A stretch of DNA of 33,530 bases from Chlorobiota bacterium (GTDB lineage Bacteria > Bacteroidota > Ignavibacteria > Kapaibacteriales > NICIL-2). The position numbers and the translations under genes are program-made. This document shows positions 1 to 9,300 of the stretch, one piece after another. Below the pieces are notes generated by a model, which worked only from the letters and a program-made list of their open reading frames with translations, was not told the DNA's origin and ran no database searches. The stretch covers positions 1 to 33,530 of the forward strand of contig JAOAEV010000080.1 of assembly GCA_026416585.1 (NCBI GenBank), written 5' to 3'. Position 1 is the first letter of the stretch. Every line of letters starts with the position of its first letter.

Positions 1-69
1 GACGATGGCCTCGGTGCACACCATCAAACGTGCCGACCGTAACGACTGAGCGTCGGTCAAAAGGTACAT
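1..69 (-). CDS. Probable RibF N-terminus (riboflavin kinase/FAD synthetase), partial
   Basis: An open frame starts with ATG at 69 and runs off the left edge as 23 codons (MYLLTDAQSLRSARLMVCTE...). It is absent from the ORF track because it is cut by the window. Its ATG shares one base with the truB stop (TGATG), which is typical of translational coupling. truB followed by ribF is a common order downstream of rbfA, and the last residues (TEAIV) fit the stretch just before the TIGTFDGVHxGH nucleotidyl-transfer motif of RibF. That diagnostic motif lies outside the window, so the identity rests on synteny plus a short fit. Any other gene starting here would look the same. Confidence 0.4.
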   Translation of the reverse strand, partial: MYLLTDAQSLRSARLMVCTEAIV

Positions 70-815
70 CACCGATCGAGCGATACGTTTGCATTATCCG
101 TTTGAGTTAAGAGTCGTATAAGTTCAAGAACGTCGAAAGCATCCTCGACGCGATAGTTGCCAATCGCTGTTCGACGCAATGCCGTTACATATCCACCAAC
201 CCCGAGCTGCTCACCAAGATCACGTGCTAATGCGCGAATGTATGTTCCCTTTGAGCAACGCACAGTAAATCGCAGATAGGGCTGGCAGTACTCAATCTCC
301 GTGATGGTGTGGATGTTCACGCGACGTGGTGCGATTGGGGGCAGCGTTTTTCCTCGTCGTGCGAGCTCGTACATGCGCCGACCGCCTGCATGAATAGCTG
401 AGTACGAAGGTGGTATCTGTTCGAGTGAACCGATGAATGTTTTGAGTGCATCCACGATCATCGAGTCAGTTAAATGATCGATCGGTCGCTGGTCGTATTC
501 GGCAGTTTCGCAATCGTCGCTTGGGGTTCGTGCACCGAGCTTGACTTCCACACGGTATTCCTTGTCGAGGTCTTGAAAACTGCCAACATGCTTGGTCGCT
601 TTTCCAACACAGACGATCAGTAAACCTGTTGCAATAGGATCAAGTGTACCTGTATGACCTATTTTTTTGATGCGCAGGATACGACGAAGTTTTGCGACAA
701 CGTCGAACGACGTCCATCCCGTCGGCTTATCGACGAGCACTGCGCCGCCGTGTAATGGTAGCAGCGGAAGCCATGATTCGACAGTGCTGGTGCTATGAGA
801 AAGAAGTGGAATCAT
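69..815 (-). CDS. truB: tRNA pseudouridine(55) synthase TruB
   Basis: TruB isomerises U55 to pseudouridine in the T-arm of tRNAs. The 248-residue protein opens with the family strand GGAVLVDKPTGWTSFDVV (about 23-40). It then has the catalytic loop GHTGTLDPIATGLL, with the nucleophilic Asp at residue 59. Further family blocks are the PPSYSAIHAGGRRMYELAR segment (about 134-153) and RCSKGTYIRALARDLGE (about 187-203). It is shorter than E. coli TruB and has little beyond the catalytic fold, as in many bacterial TruBs with a minimal C-terminal PUA region. The start codon overlaps the rbfA stop by 4 nt (ATGA), so the two are probably translationally coupled. It lies fifth in the rimP-nusA-infB-rbfA-truB operon. 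Confidence 0.97.
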   Translation of the reverse strand: MIPLLSHSTSTVESWLPLLPLHGGAVLVDKPTGWTSFDVVAKLRRILRIKKIGHTGTLDPIATGLLIVCVGKATKHVGSFQDLDKEYRVEVKLGARTPSDDCETAEYDQRPIDHLTDSMIVDALKTFIGSLEQIPPSYSAIHAGGRRMYELARRGKTLPPIAPRRVNIHTITEIEYCQPYLRFTVRCSKGTYIRALARDLGEQLGVGGYVTALRRTAIGNYRVEDAFDVLELIRLLTQTDNANVSLDR

Positions 816-1171
816 TCGCCGCTATTGGCACTGGATGGTGGAGTTTGCCGCTTGAGCAATTGCTCGATGCGCTCCATGCGATCGAACACTGTGTCAAGAT
901 AGAAACGAAGCTCTGGAATTACTCTCAAACGGAGTTGTGCCACGCTCGACCGAAATTCTTGTGTTCGTTCGTTAAGTAACGCAACAACGCGCTCGCCGCC
1001 GAGGGTATTGTCGTACACGCTGATATACAGTTTTGCAACAGTAAGGTCAGGCGAAACTTTTACGTCTGTCAGGGTTACTAATCCACCGCCGTTGTACAGC
1101 GCAAATTCACTGATGGGCTGGCTCAGGATGCGTTGAATTTCACGGGCGACGCGTTCAGGACGAAACGACAT
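812..1171 (-). CDS. rbfA: 30S ribosome-binding factor RbfA
   Basis: RbfA is a small KH-fold protein that binds the immature 30S subunit and helps mature the 5' end of 16S rRNA. The 119-residue product shows the family pattern: an N-terminal RPERVAREIQRILSQ helix, the segment LVTLTDVKVSPDLTVAKLYISVY (about 31-53), and a RLRVIPELRFYLDTVFDRMERIEQLL tail. The last segment matches the usual R.P.L.F..D...... pattern followed by a helix. Length is normal for the family. The gene starts 4 nt after the infB stop and overlaps truB by 4 nt, the standard position between infB and truB. Confidence 0.95.
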   Translation of the reverse strand: MSFRPERVAREIQRILSQPISEFALYNGGGLVTLTDVKVSPDLTVAKLYISVYDNTLGGERVVALLNERTQEFRSSVAQLRLRVIPELRFYLDTVFDRMERIEQLLKRQTPPSSANSGE

Positions 1172-1175
1172 AGTG

Positions 1176-4100
1176 TTATTGACCCAGCTTGCGTTGGACT
1201 TCTGTGATGCGATAGGTTTCGATGATATCGCCCTCAGTGTAGTCGTTGAATCCGCTAATGGTTAGACCGCATTCGTAGCCTTGCCGTACTTCACGGACGT
1301 CGTCTTTAAGATGCTTGAGAGATTGAATCGTTCCTTTGTAAATCTCGAAGCCGTCGCGGATGACGCGTGCCTTATCGTTTCGAGTGACTGTACCCGACAT
1401 AATGTAGCATCCAGCAACGGTACCAACTTTACTAATGCGGAAGACTTGCCGTACTTCCGCTCGACCAGTGACTTCTTCTTTGATCTCTGGTGAAAGCATG
1501 CCCTCGAGCGCGAGTTGAATTTCATTGATCGCATCGTAAATGATCGAATAGAGTCGAACATCTACGCTTTCACGTTCGGCGACTTTACGGACAGATGCTG
1601 GTAGCTGCACTTGGAAACCGACAACAATCGCCTCAGAGGCAGCAGCAAGCATAACGTCGCTTTCGGTAATAGCACCAACAGCGCGGTGAATGATCGAGAT
1701 TGTTACCTCATCAGTACTGAGCTTTTGCAGTGAGTCGGTAAGTGCTTCGAGCGAGCCACTGACGTCAGCTTTAAGAACAATACGAAGCTCCTTGATGCCG
1801 CCGTGCTGCATACGTTTGGAGATTTCATCCAGTGAGACGCGCTTGACTTGGCGTAGCTGCTGCTCACGCCGAAGAATCTGACGTTGCTGGGCGATCTGGC
1901 GAAGCTTATCTTCGTCGTGCGAAACAACAAGCTTATCGCCTGCCTCGGGTAAACCTTCGAATCCTGTCACTTGCACCGGGGTTGATGGAGGCGCTTCCTC
2001 GACGCGATGTCCACGCTCGTCGTACATGGCACGCACACGACCGAAGTATTGACCGCAGATAAATGTGTCCCCCTGCCGGAGGGTACCGCTTTGTACTAAC
2101 ACTGTGGCAACATTACCACGACCCTTATCAACGTGTGCTTCAATAACGGTGCCGAGCGCCGTGCGGTTGGGATTGGCTTTTAAGTCGAGAAGCTCAGCGT
2201 CGAGCAGAATCTTCTCGAGCAATATATCAACGTTGATACCTTTCTTTGCAGAGATCTCGGCACATTGGTATTTACCGCCCCATTCCTCGACCAAAACACC
2301 ATGGTCAGCTAATTGTTGTTTGATACGGTCTGGATTAGCGGTGTCCTTATCAATCTTGTTGATTGCGACGACAATAGGTACTCCAGCTGCTTGTGCATGG
2401 CTGATTGCCTCGATAGTTTGAGGCATGACGCTGTCATCGGCTGCAACAACGAGGACGACGATATCGGTGACTTGCGCACCGCGTGCGCGCATTGCCGTAA
2501 ATGCCTCGTGACCCGGAGTGTCAAGAAAGGTAATAGACTTACCATTGGGCAAAATGACTTTATATGCGCCGATGTGTTGAGTAATGCCTCCGGCTTCTCC
2601 GGCGACAATGCTTGAGCTTCGGATGTAGTCGAGCAGCGATGTTTTTCCGTGGTCAACATGCCCCATGATCGTGACAATCGGTGGGCGAGGTACAAGCGAC
2701 TCCGACGGGTCAGCGAGAGTTTCTTCCTCGAGCGTTATCTCTTTATCGGTCAAAAATTCAACAGTTACGCCATAGTCACTGGCTATCAATTGGATTGTAT
2801 CGCGGTCGAGACGTTGATTGATGCTGACCATCAAACCAAGCGCGAAGCATTTGCTGATGATTTCAGCAGGGGAGACGCCAAGAAAGTTTGCTAATTCAGC
2901 AGTCGTCACGAACTCTGTGATACGCAGCACACCGTGTTCCTGCTGTAGTTGCTCGAGACGGCGTTGTTGGCGCTCTTCACGCTGTTGCTTTTTCTGTTTC
3001 TTGATTCTGCTTCTGATGCGTGCCTCTTCTTCGATACCGGCAAGAGTTTCTCGAATCGCGCGCTCGACCTCTTCTTCAGCAATCAATTCGCGTATCGGTT
3101 TCCGCTTTTTCTGTGCCTTGTCGTCTGTTGCGAAGAATGCATCTTTGGTAGTAAGCTTTTTGTCTTTGGTCTTTAGTGCACCGCTGCTTGTCGTTGCAAG
3201 AATAGGGGTAGGGAGTTGTTCTTGTGGTTGTTCTTCTCGTTTTGTTGAATGCTGTTTCTCTTTATCTTTTACCCTGCTTGGACGAACATTGCGCTTTTGC
3301 GGTTCGGATAGCTTTTCGGGTTTCTCTAGTTTCTTTGCCCCACGTTTGCTGCGGCGTGGTTCTTCAACAGGGAGCTCAATCTTTCCAACGACTGTCAGTC
3401 CGCGCAGTTTCCATGATGTTGACGGCGTGTCGGGCTCGGATGTTACGAGGATGTTCGATACTCTCCGCCGTCGCTTGGGGTCGGGAGCGTCTTCACTTTG
3501 TTCGAGGGTAGGTTGTTGCTCGACGGTTTCTTCGACGGGGGCTTCCGCGATGATATCCGAGGGCAATGGTTTGACTTCAGTGCTTTCAGGGCTGACGGAG
3601 GATGATGTATCAGCAAGATCCGCTGTTGTCATCGTGACATCCGGTTCTTCTGAAGAAACGGATTCTTCGACAGACACCGATGTTGATACTATAGGTTCAG
3701 TTGAATCAATTACAGCCGATTCAGGTTCTTCACTTATTGTTGTCTCAATACGCTGAGATTCGACTGGAACAGCAGTAAGCTGCTCAACATCCAGAGGAAC
3801 GGCTACAGAGGATGGTTGCTGCTCTGCGAACGTAGGTTCAAGGATTGTTTGTTCGGCTTCGACTGTTGATAACTCTTCTATTGATACTTCAGCTGGTGGG
3901 GAAGTGGTCTCGTGGGATTCTTCTGGGGGGGCTTCGATACCAGTTTGACGAACCTCTTCTGATTCGGTCTCAGACGGCGCGACGGTTTTCTTCTTGACCG
4001 ACTGTTGATGGGTTCGTTCAAACTGCTCGATTTTCGAGCGGACACGCTCCGCATGTTTTGCTTCTTTCGCAAAATGCCCTGTGACAGCGTCGAGCATTTC

Positions 4101-4235
4101 GTCGGTAAGCTCGAAGCTGGGCTTGTTACTGATTTGGAATCCTTTAGCAGTTAAGTATTCAACAATCTCTTCTTTCGAGATATTGAAATACTTAGCGACC
4201 TTAAAAAGTTTTTTTTCAGGAATATTCTGGGACAT
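1176..4235 (-). CDS. infB: Translation initiation factor IF-2
   Basis: IF-2 is the GTPase that delivers initiator fMet-tRNA to the 30S subunit and promotes subunit joining. At 1019 residues this is a long form. An IF2N-type module is at about 9-60 and a second one at about 433-488. The GTPase motifs are GHVDHGKT (G1, 525-532), DTPGH (G3, 572-576), NKID (G4, 626-629) and SAK (G5, 662-664). The beta-barrel, linker and fMet-tRNA-binding domains follow, ending in a segment like GYECGLTISGFNDYTEGDIIE. Between the two IF2N modules lies a disordered linker of about 350 residues. Its first part is rich in Glu, Ser, Thr, Val and Pro (about 85-250) and its second part is strongly basic (about 253-430). 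No strong Shine-Dalgarno is visible before the ATG. It follows nusA by 49 nt. Confidence 0.98.
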   Translation of the reverse strand: MSQNIPEKKLFKVAKYFNISKEEIVEYLTAKGFQISNKPSFELTDEMLDAVTGHFAKEAKHAERVRSKIEQFERTHQQSVKKKTVAPSETESEEVRQTGIEAPPEESHETTSPPAEVSIEELSTVEAEQTILEPTFAEQQPSSVAVPLDVEQLTAVPVESQRIETTISEEPESAVIDSTEPIVSTSVSVEESVSSEEPDVTMTTADLADTSSSVSPESTEVKPLPSDIIAEAPVEETVEQQPTLEQSEDAPDPKRRRRVSNILVTSEPDTPSTSWKLRGLTVVGKIELPVEEPRRSKRGAKKLEKPEKLSEPQKRNVRPSRVKDKEKQHSTKREEQPQEQLPTPILATTSSGALKTKDKKLTTKDAFFATDDKAQKKRKPIRELIAEEEVERAIRETLAGIEEEARIRSRIKKQKKQQREERQQRRLEQLQQEHGVLRITEFVTTAELANFLGVSPAEIISKCFALGLMVSINQRLDRDTIQLIASDYGVTVEFLTDKEITLEEETLADPSESLVPRPPIVTIMGHVDHGKTSLLDYIRSSSIVAGEAGGITQHIGAYKVILPNGKSITFLDTPGHEAFTAMRARGAQVTDIVVLVVAADDSVMPQTIEAISHAQAAGVPIVVAINKIDKDTANPDRIKQQLADHGVLVEEWGGKYQCAEISAKKGINVDILLEKILLDAELLDLKANPNRTALGTVIEAHVDKGRGNVATVLVQSGTLRQGDTFICGQYFGRVRAMYDERGHRVEEAPPSTPVQVTGFEGLPEAGDKLVVSHDEDKLRQIAQQRQILRREQQLRQVKRVSLDEISKRMQHGGIKELRIVLKADVSGSLEALTDSLQKLSTDEVTISIIHRAVGAITESDVMLAAASEAIVVGFQVQLPASVRKVAERESVDVRLYSIIYDAINEIQLALEGMLSPEIKEEVTGRAEVRQVFRISKVGTVAGCYIMSGTVTRNDKARVIRDGFEIYKGTIQSLKHLKDDVREVRQGYECGLTISGFNDYTEGDIIETYRITEVQRKLGQ

Positions 4236-4284
4236 TAGTGCGCCAAGTTATAAAGAATTGTCGAAACAACGATACATCAGACAC

Positions 4285-5754
4285 TCAGTCTTTGTCGGGT
4301 TCTGGTGACGATGATGTATCCTCTGTAGTGAGATCTTCATCATCGTCGAGCTCATCATAGGTTTCCGTCTCGTACTCACTGAACATTTCTTCGATTTCTT
4401 CTCCAATGTCAGCTGGAGAGGCTTGTTGTGATTCCTCAAGTTGAGCATGTGCAATAGCGACGCGTTCGCGGATATCCGGCAGTTCTTGTTCGTTGAATTC
4501 ATCGAGAATGAGCTTGCGAATTGCGAGCAATTTTTCCGGTGTCATTTTCGGAATCTGGAGAAGTTGCTTCAAATCTGCTTCGAGGAATTCGCGAGCTGTG
4601 TCGATATGTGCTTCGATGATTTGCTCGTAGAGTTCTCGACCGATGTCGTCTCGGAATTCGATCAGTTCGATGTCTTCACTCCCTTCCTTGACGAGGGTCA
4701 AGGTATATCCTGTCAGTCGCGATGCAAGTCGCACATTCTGCCCATTCCGTCCGATAGCTAATGACACCTGGTCATCGGGGACCACAACAACTGCTGTTTT
4801 GTTGTCGGTATTAACTTGAATTTGACGAACTTTTGCTGGTGAAAGCGCCCGTGCGATAAAGACCACAGGATCGTCGCTCCACTCGATAACATCAATGGTT
4901 TCACCGGCGACTTCGCGAACAATTGCATTGATCCGAATTCCTTTCATTCCGATGCATGCACCAACAGGATCAACACGCTCATCGTAGCTGGTAACAGCAA
5001 CTTTAGCACGCTCCCCTGGTTCTCGTGCAATAGCTTTGATTTCAACGATCCCATCGAAGACCTCCGGAATTTCGATTTCGAAAAGCCGCTGAAGGAATCG
5101 TTCATCGGCACGAGATACAATGATATCGGGATTACTTGTTGGTGTGGAGCGGCGTACTTCCTTCACAATTGCGCGAATCGTTGCATTCTTTTTGTAGCGC
5201 TCGGTTGGAATCTGTTCTTCGACAGGCATTCGCACTTCGTGTTTGTTGTGTAGGATAAGGATGTCATTGCGCCGTATTTGATAAATCTCACCGACGATGA
5301 TTTCGCCAATTTTTTCTTCGTACTCTAAGAAGATGTTGTTTTTCTCGATGTCGCGCAGCTGTTGGCTGAGAATTTGTTTGGCGTACATGATCAACTGTCG
5401 CCCAAACTCTTTGCTGATATTGTCCAGTGAAATTTCTTCGATGTATTCGTCACCAACCTCGTATTCTTCGTCTGTTCGGCGCTGTACCTCGCTGAACGAA
5501 ATTTCCTTGGCAGGGTTAAGAACATAATTGACGACTGTTCGCGGTAAGTAAATTTCGATGTCGCCACGATCCATGTTGACGATAATATCAGGTTCCGCAT
5601 CCTCTCCATACTTTTTCCGGACAAGCATCCGTAGCATGTCTTCGAACTTTCCTTGTATCAGATCGCGGTCAATTCCACGTTCTTTGGCTATTTCGACAAA
5701 AGCCGCAATGATTGCTTTCTTATCAACTTTGCTTTGCGTTTTTTTCCGTGGCAT
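4285..5754 (-). CDS. nusA: Transcription termination/antitermination factor NusA
   Basis: NusA binds RNA polymerase and nascent RNA, affecting pausing, intrinsic termination and antitermination. The 489-residue protein has the NusA N-terminal domain (about 8-140) and an S1 domain (KIGEIIVGEIYQI..., about 148-205). The double KH region carries GACIGMKGIRI (265-275) and SLAIGRNGQN (331-340). After about residue 430 there is a very acidic low-complexity tail (EEIEEMFSEYETETYDELDDDED). There is no clear second helical repeat as in E. coli. It lies between rimP (21-nt gap) and infB (49-nt gap). In E. coli NusA controls its own operon; the hairpin in the leader before rimP makes a similar arrangement possible here, but that is inference. 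Confidence 0.97.
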   Translation of the reverse strand: MPRKKTQSKVDKKAIIAAFVEIAKERGIDRDLIQGKFEDMLRMLVRKKYGEDAEPDIIVNMDRGDIEIYLPRTVVNYVLNPAKEISFSEVQRRTDEEYEVGDEYIEEISLDNISKEFGRQLIMYAKQILSQQLRDIEKNNIFLEYEEKIGEIIVGEIYQIRRNDILILHNKHEVRMPVEEQIPTERYKKNATIRAIVKEVRRSTPTSNPDIIVSRADERFLQRLFEIEIPEVFDGIVEIKAIAREPGERAKVAVTSYDERVDPVGACIGMKGIRINAIVREVAGETIDVIEWSDDPVVFIARALSPAKVRQIQVNTDNKTAVVVVPDDQVSLAIGRNGQNVRLASRLTGYTLTLVKEGSEDIELIEFRDDIGRELYEQIIEAHIDTAREFLEADLKQLLQIPKMTPEKLLAIRKLILDEFNEQELPDIRERVAIAHAQLEESQQASPADIGEEIEEMFSEYETETYDELDDDEDLTTEDTSSSPEPDKD

Positions 5755-5775
5755 AGCTGATTCTGTATGTAGGTG

Positions 5776-6240
5776 TTACCACTCCAATTGAACAATAGCC
5801 GATGAAATCTGCACGAAGGGAATAGTTAATATATCGTGTTCAGTTTTGATTGTGATATGTTGAGCATCTGCCAATAGTAAGCGCCCGCCGACAATCGTAC
5901 CATCGATGAGGTGTACCGTGAGCAATCGCCCTGTGTGCTTAGGATACTGCCACCATTGTTGAAGTGGGCGGTCAACCCCAGGGGATGATACGTCAAGTCG
6001 TGCAATTGACTTAAATGGCGGATCTCTATCGAAGAGCAGCTCGATATCACCACTGATGCGCCGACAGAGGTCGTGTGTAACGCCGTCGCGATTGTCTATG
6101 TAGATTTCCAGAATTTGTGAATCGCTTCGTCCCCGAAGCGTATAGTCCAGTAGCTCGGCATCGTGCCGACGACATATCTGGCGTATGGTCTCAACCGTCG
6201 AATCCGGAAGTGTCCGGCTCGGTTTTCCTACTTTTGGCAT
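5776..6240 (-). CDS. rimP: Ribosome maturation factor RimP
   Basis: RimP assists maturation of the 30S subunit. The 154-residue protein contains the family hallmark LDVSSPGVDRPL (consensus LEVSSPGxxRPL), preceded by an alpha/beta segment (LEIYIDNRDGVTHDLCRRIS). A small C-terminal Sm-like barrel follows (GRLLTVHLIDGTIVGGRLLLAD...). Length is normal. It is the first gene of the rimP-nusA-infB-rbfA-truB operon. The ATG at 6240 has no obvious Shine-Dalgarno (upstream gttgctaacgactgtcc) and lies only 17 nt after the T-run of a terminator-like hairpin. Confidence 0.93.
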   Translation of the reverse strand: MPKVGKPSRTLPDSTVETIRQICRRHDAELLDYTLRGRSDSQILEIYIDNRDGVTHDLCRRISGDIELLFDRDPPFKSIARLDVSSPGVDRPLQQWWQYPKHTGRLLTVHLIDGTIVGGRLLLADAQHITIKTEHDILTIPFVQISSAIVQLEW

Positions 6241-6257
6241 GGACAGTCGTTAGCAAC

Positions 6258-6278
6258 AAAAAAAGGGCAGCAATGCCC
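6258..6278 (-). terminator. Intrinsic terminator / possible rimP leader attenuator
   Basis: Read on the minus strand this is GGGCA-TTGC-TGCCC followed immediately by seven T residues. That is a perfect 5-bp stem with a 4-nt loop and a clean U-tract. It sits 49 nt past the stop of the upstream T9SS cargo gene and 17 nt before the rimP ATG. It can end the transcript from 14271-6327. Because so little room is left for a promoter after it, rimP-operon transcription probably also starts upstream and reads through it. Confidence 0.7.
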
Positions 6279-6303
6279 AGTCCACGGTTACTCGTCGCGG
6301 CTG

Positions 6304-6311
6304 CAAATATA
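6304..6311 (-). promoter_or_regulatory. Candidate -7 element (TAnnTTTG) for the rimP operon
   Basis: The minus strand reads TATATTTG, a perfect match to the Bacteroidota-type -7 box TAnnTTTG. A weak ATTG lies 16 nt upstream, shorter than the roughly 19 nt usually seen, so the -33 part is poor. If it is used, transcription would start near 6297, giving a leader of about 57 nt that contains the hairpin at 6258-6278. Confidence 0.35.
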
Positions 6312-6326
6312 CGGAATACGCAGGTT

Positions 6327-9300
6327 TCAATTATGAAAGATGATATTTGTCTTTATACCAATCCCCTCAGCGGTAAATACGATAAACAAGACACCAGATG
6401 GGAGGCTTGTCGTAGGAACAGGAAATGTGTAGGTGCCACGTTCGAGGTAACCATTATAAACGTTCCCGATGGTCCGTCCGGTTATATCGTAAATGGCGAT
6501 TGTGGCGGTCGAATTGACTATGTGTTCGATGATGATAAACAACGTCGTTTCATCATTCTTAGTAGTGATTTTGCTCGATGTACCGAGTGAGATCAAACGT
6601 TGGTCGAGGTTGCATTCCTGGGATAGTCGTAGCAAGCCAGGCACAACAGTCGCAACATGAATGTTCGTATCACTGCTGTGGATTGCGTCGCGGTCTGGCA
6701 GGATAGGTGTTTGGCGTGCGTCGCCGAGAAGGACCGTGCCATCGAGTATTCCGATAATTCCATCGCGTTCGATTCGTGCACCTCTGACGGTTATAAGACA
6801 GCCTGATGGTATGGGCTCGAGCACTATCGAGCCTGAGGAAAGCACGTCGCCTTTCGTGATGCTCTTTGGGAATAGCACTGTTCGGTCAAAGCGTAATGGT
6901 ATCACGAAAGAATCGAGCACGAATACCCGAGCGACATTTTCGCAGCGAATACTAAATCGGACTTGTTCGCCAGGAGATGCTGTGATCGATTCGGGTATAA
7001 CAAGTCGTAGTGCTAATGGCGTGGTATTGGTTGTATCCCGCCGAATTCCACGAGCGGTAATGACAATGACCAGTCGAGCAGCACACGGCTCGATTGCATC
7101 AAGCACAAGTGTGTGGTTGTAGTTCCCTTCACTGTTTGCGTTGATCGAGATCTGTCCTGCGACAGTCATACCCGGTGGGATGATACCACCGGGTGCATAG
7201 GGAAACTGAGCTTGAAGCCACGGTGGTAGAGATCCCATTGCCCCGAAGCGAATCGTATCGGTAGAGCTATTCTGCAACGTTGCTGTTGTGGTGTATGTTC
7301 CTGGAATTTCAATATCCCCTACATCAAGTCGAAGCGTATCGCTTCCACCGCTTTCGATAAAGCCAAGATGGAAATCATCAGCATGCACTGTTATTGGTAG
7401 TGTTAAAATGCGTCCACAGGGCTCAATGCGAACCGAAAGAGTTGCATTGTTATAACCGCTCACCAAGCGCTGAGGCAGAATTATGATCTCGAATGGATGA
7501 TTACCGTCAGTGTATTGATCAGTTTTGAGTGTCGCCGTAAGCCATGGTGCAGATGATGAGACGGAAGTAATCACTGTCGGCACAGTGTTGGCTGGTATGC
7601 TTGACATTGTGAAAACGACTTGTCGTGCGATCGGGAGGGTGTCGCGGCAACGGAGAATTCGTGGGATTGATATTGCTGGCACATCGAACGCTGCAAATGT
7701 CCCTGTACGCATACCGCGAATGAGGAGTACCTCGGACTGTACGCATCGTCCGTCACCAAAAAGGATGGTCAAACGTTGTTGTGCTGCTGTGTAGCCGTTT
7801 GGGCTGTACCTCAGTCGGATCGTCAGCGAATCACGTGGCGCTATACGAAGTGTCGGGGATGGGATTGGTTGAACAATTTGAAGCTGTTCATCAAAAAGCT
7901 GTTCAATCTCAACTGATGTAAGAGATGTGTTGTAGAGCGTGATTGTTGTGTCGGCGAAAATCGTCGAACACGAATCCAGTGATGAAAAAACGATCTCACG
8001 TGTCGCAAGAGCGATAAATGGCGTTGTCAGTGCACCACGAATGGGTATCACAAGCGAATCACGACATTGTGCTGATGTGTATCGTATGACCAAATCACGT
8101 GCATACGTTTGATCGAGTTGCGGAGAAAAAACAATTGGCAAAGCACGAGACTCTCCTGCCCGGAGAGAAAATGCCATCGATACGCTTGGATCCAGTTGAA
8201 ATGGCGCGTTGATGCTAATGCTCTCGACGGTGAGATCTCCACTTGCAGCGATGAATACGGTATCAGTCTTGGTGGAAACTGTTCCATTACACCGAGTGAG
8301 GACGCCGAAATCTTTCGATGAGGTAAGGGGAGTGAGCACCCCTGCAGCTCCACTTTTCGAACCACGTACATGAATCCATGCAATACGGCCGCACGGTTCG
8401 AATCGAATGCCAATGCTATCGTTCCATGTTCCCGTTGTTGATGGCGCAAAACGAAGTTGAAGCGTTCGGCGTTCGCCGTTTTTCAATTCGATCGGGAGTG
8501 CTGGAGATGCTAACATGAATGGAGAAGGTTCAATGACCGACGAAAGCACAACGGGGAATCCCGAACGATTTTCAATGGTCAGAGTTGTATCACGAACAGA
8601 CTCGCAGCCACTCAAAGCAGAAAATGTGAGTGCAGTCTGTGATAGTACGTACCGCACCTGTATGATTTCGACAGATGTTCCTGCAGAGCGAGTGGAGCAA
8701 CCATACTCATTGGTGATCTCGACTCTGTAGTTCCCAGCAGTATTAGCCACGTAGGATGCAAGCGTGGCACCGGTAATTGGAGCACCGTCCCGGTACCACT
8801 GATACCGCGATTGTTCAACAAGAGGAGCTTGCAGTAACTGTGTAGAATCTTCGCAGAGCTGCACAAGACCGGCAGGGAAAATTCGTGCCTCTGGGGCTGG
8901 ACGAACTATCACAACGATCGAATCGCTCAGAACGAAGCATCCATCTGGTCTTTGCAGTCGAATGCGATACTCGCCACTTTCTGTAGCACGGTATGCGCTA
9001 TTGTTTGCACCGGAGATTGCGGTGCCATTGCGAAGCCACTGGGCAGAGTATCCATTTGGTATAGCTGTGATGCTCAGGACAATCGACCCACCTTCGCAGA
9101 ATGTTGTCGGCGAACCGTCCGTACGAAGAGATGGTCCTGGTTCAACTTGTTTGATTACCGTTGCAGATGCGAACGATACTGCGTTGTATTGTCGTCCTCT
9201 TGTTGATTGAACTGGTGAATAATTTCCATACTCGTCGTCGCGACCATAGCGAAATGCAAACACACGGTACGTGTACGTAACGCCGCATGTGAGAACGACG

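Noticed and set aside
2818-3756. A 312-residue plus-strand ORF
   Set aside because: It is antisense to the low-complexity IF-2 linker; its Ser/Cys/Arg-rich translation has no domain and follows from the codon bias of the real gene.
6117-6590. A 157-residue plus-strand ORF across the rimP leader
   Set aside because: It is antisense to rimP and to the end of the cargo gene, with no recognisable domain. It would run through the terminator hairpin.
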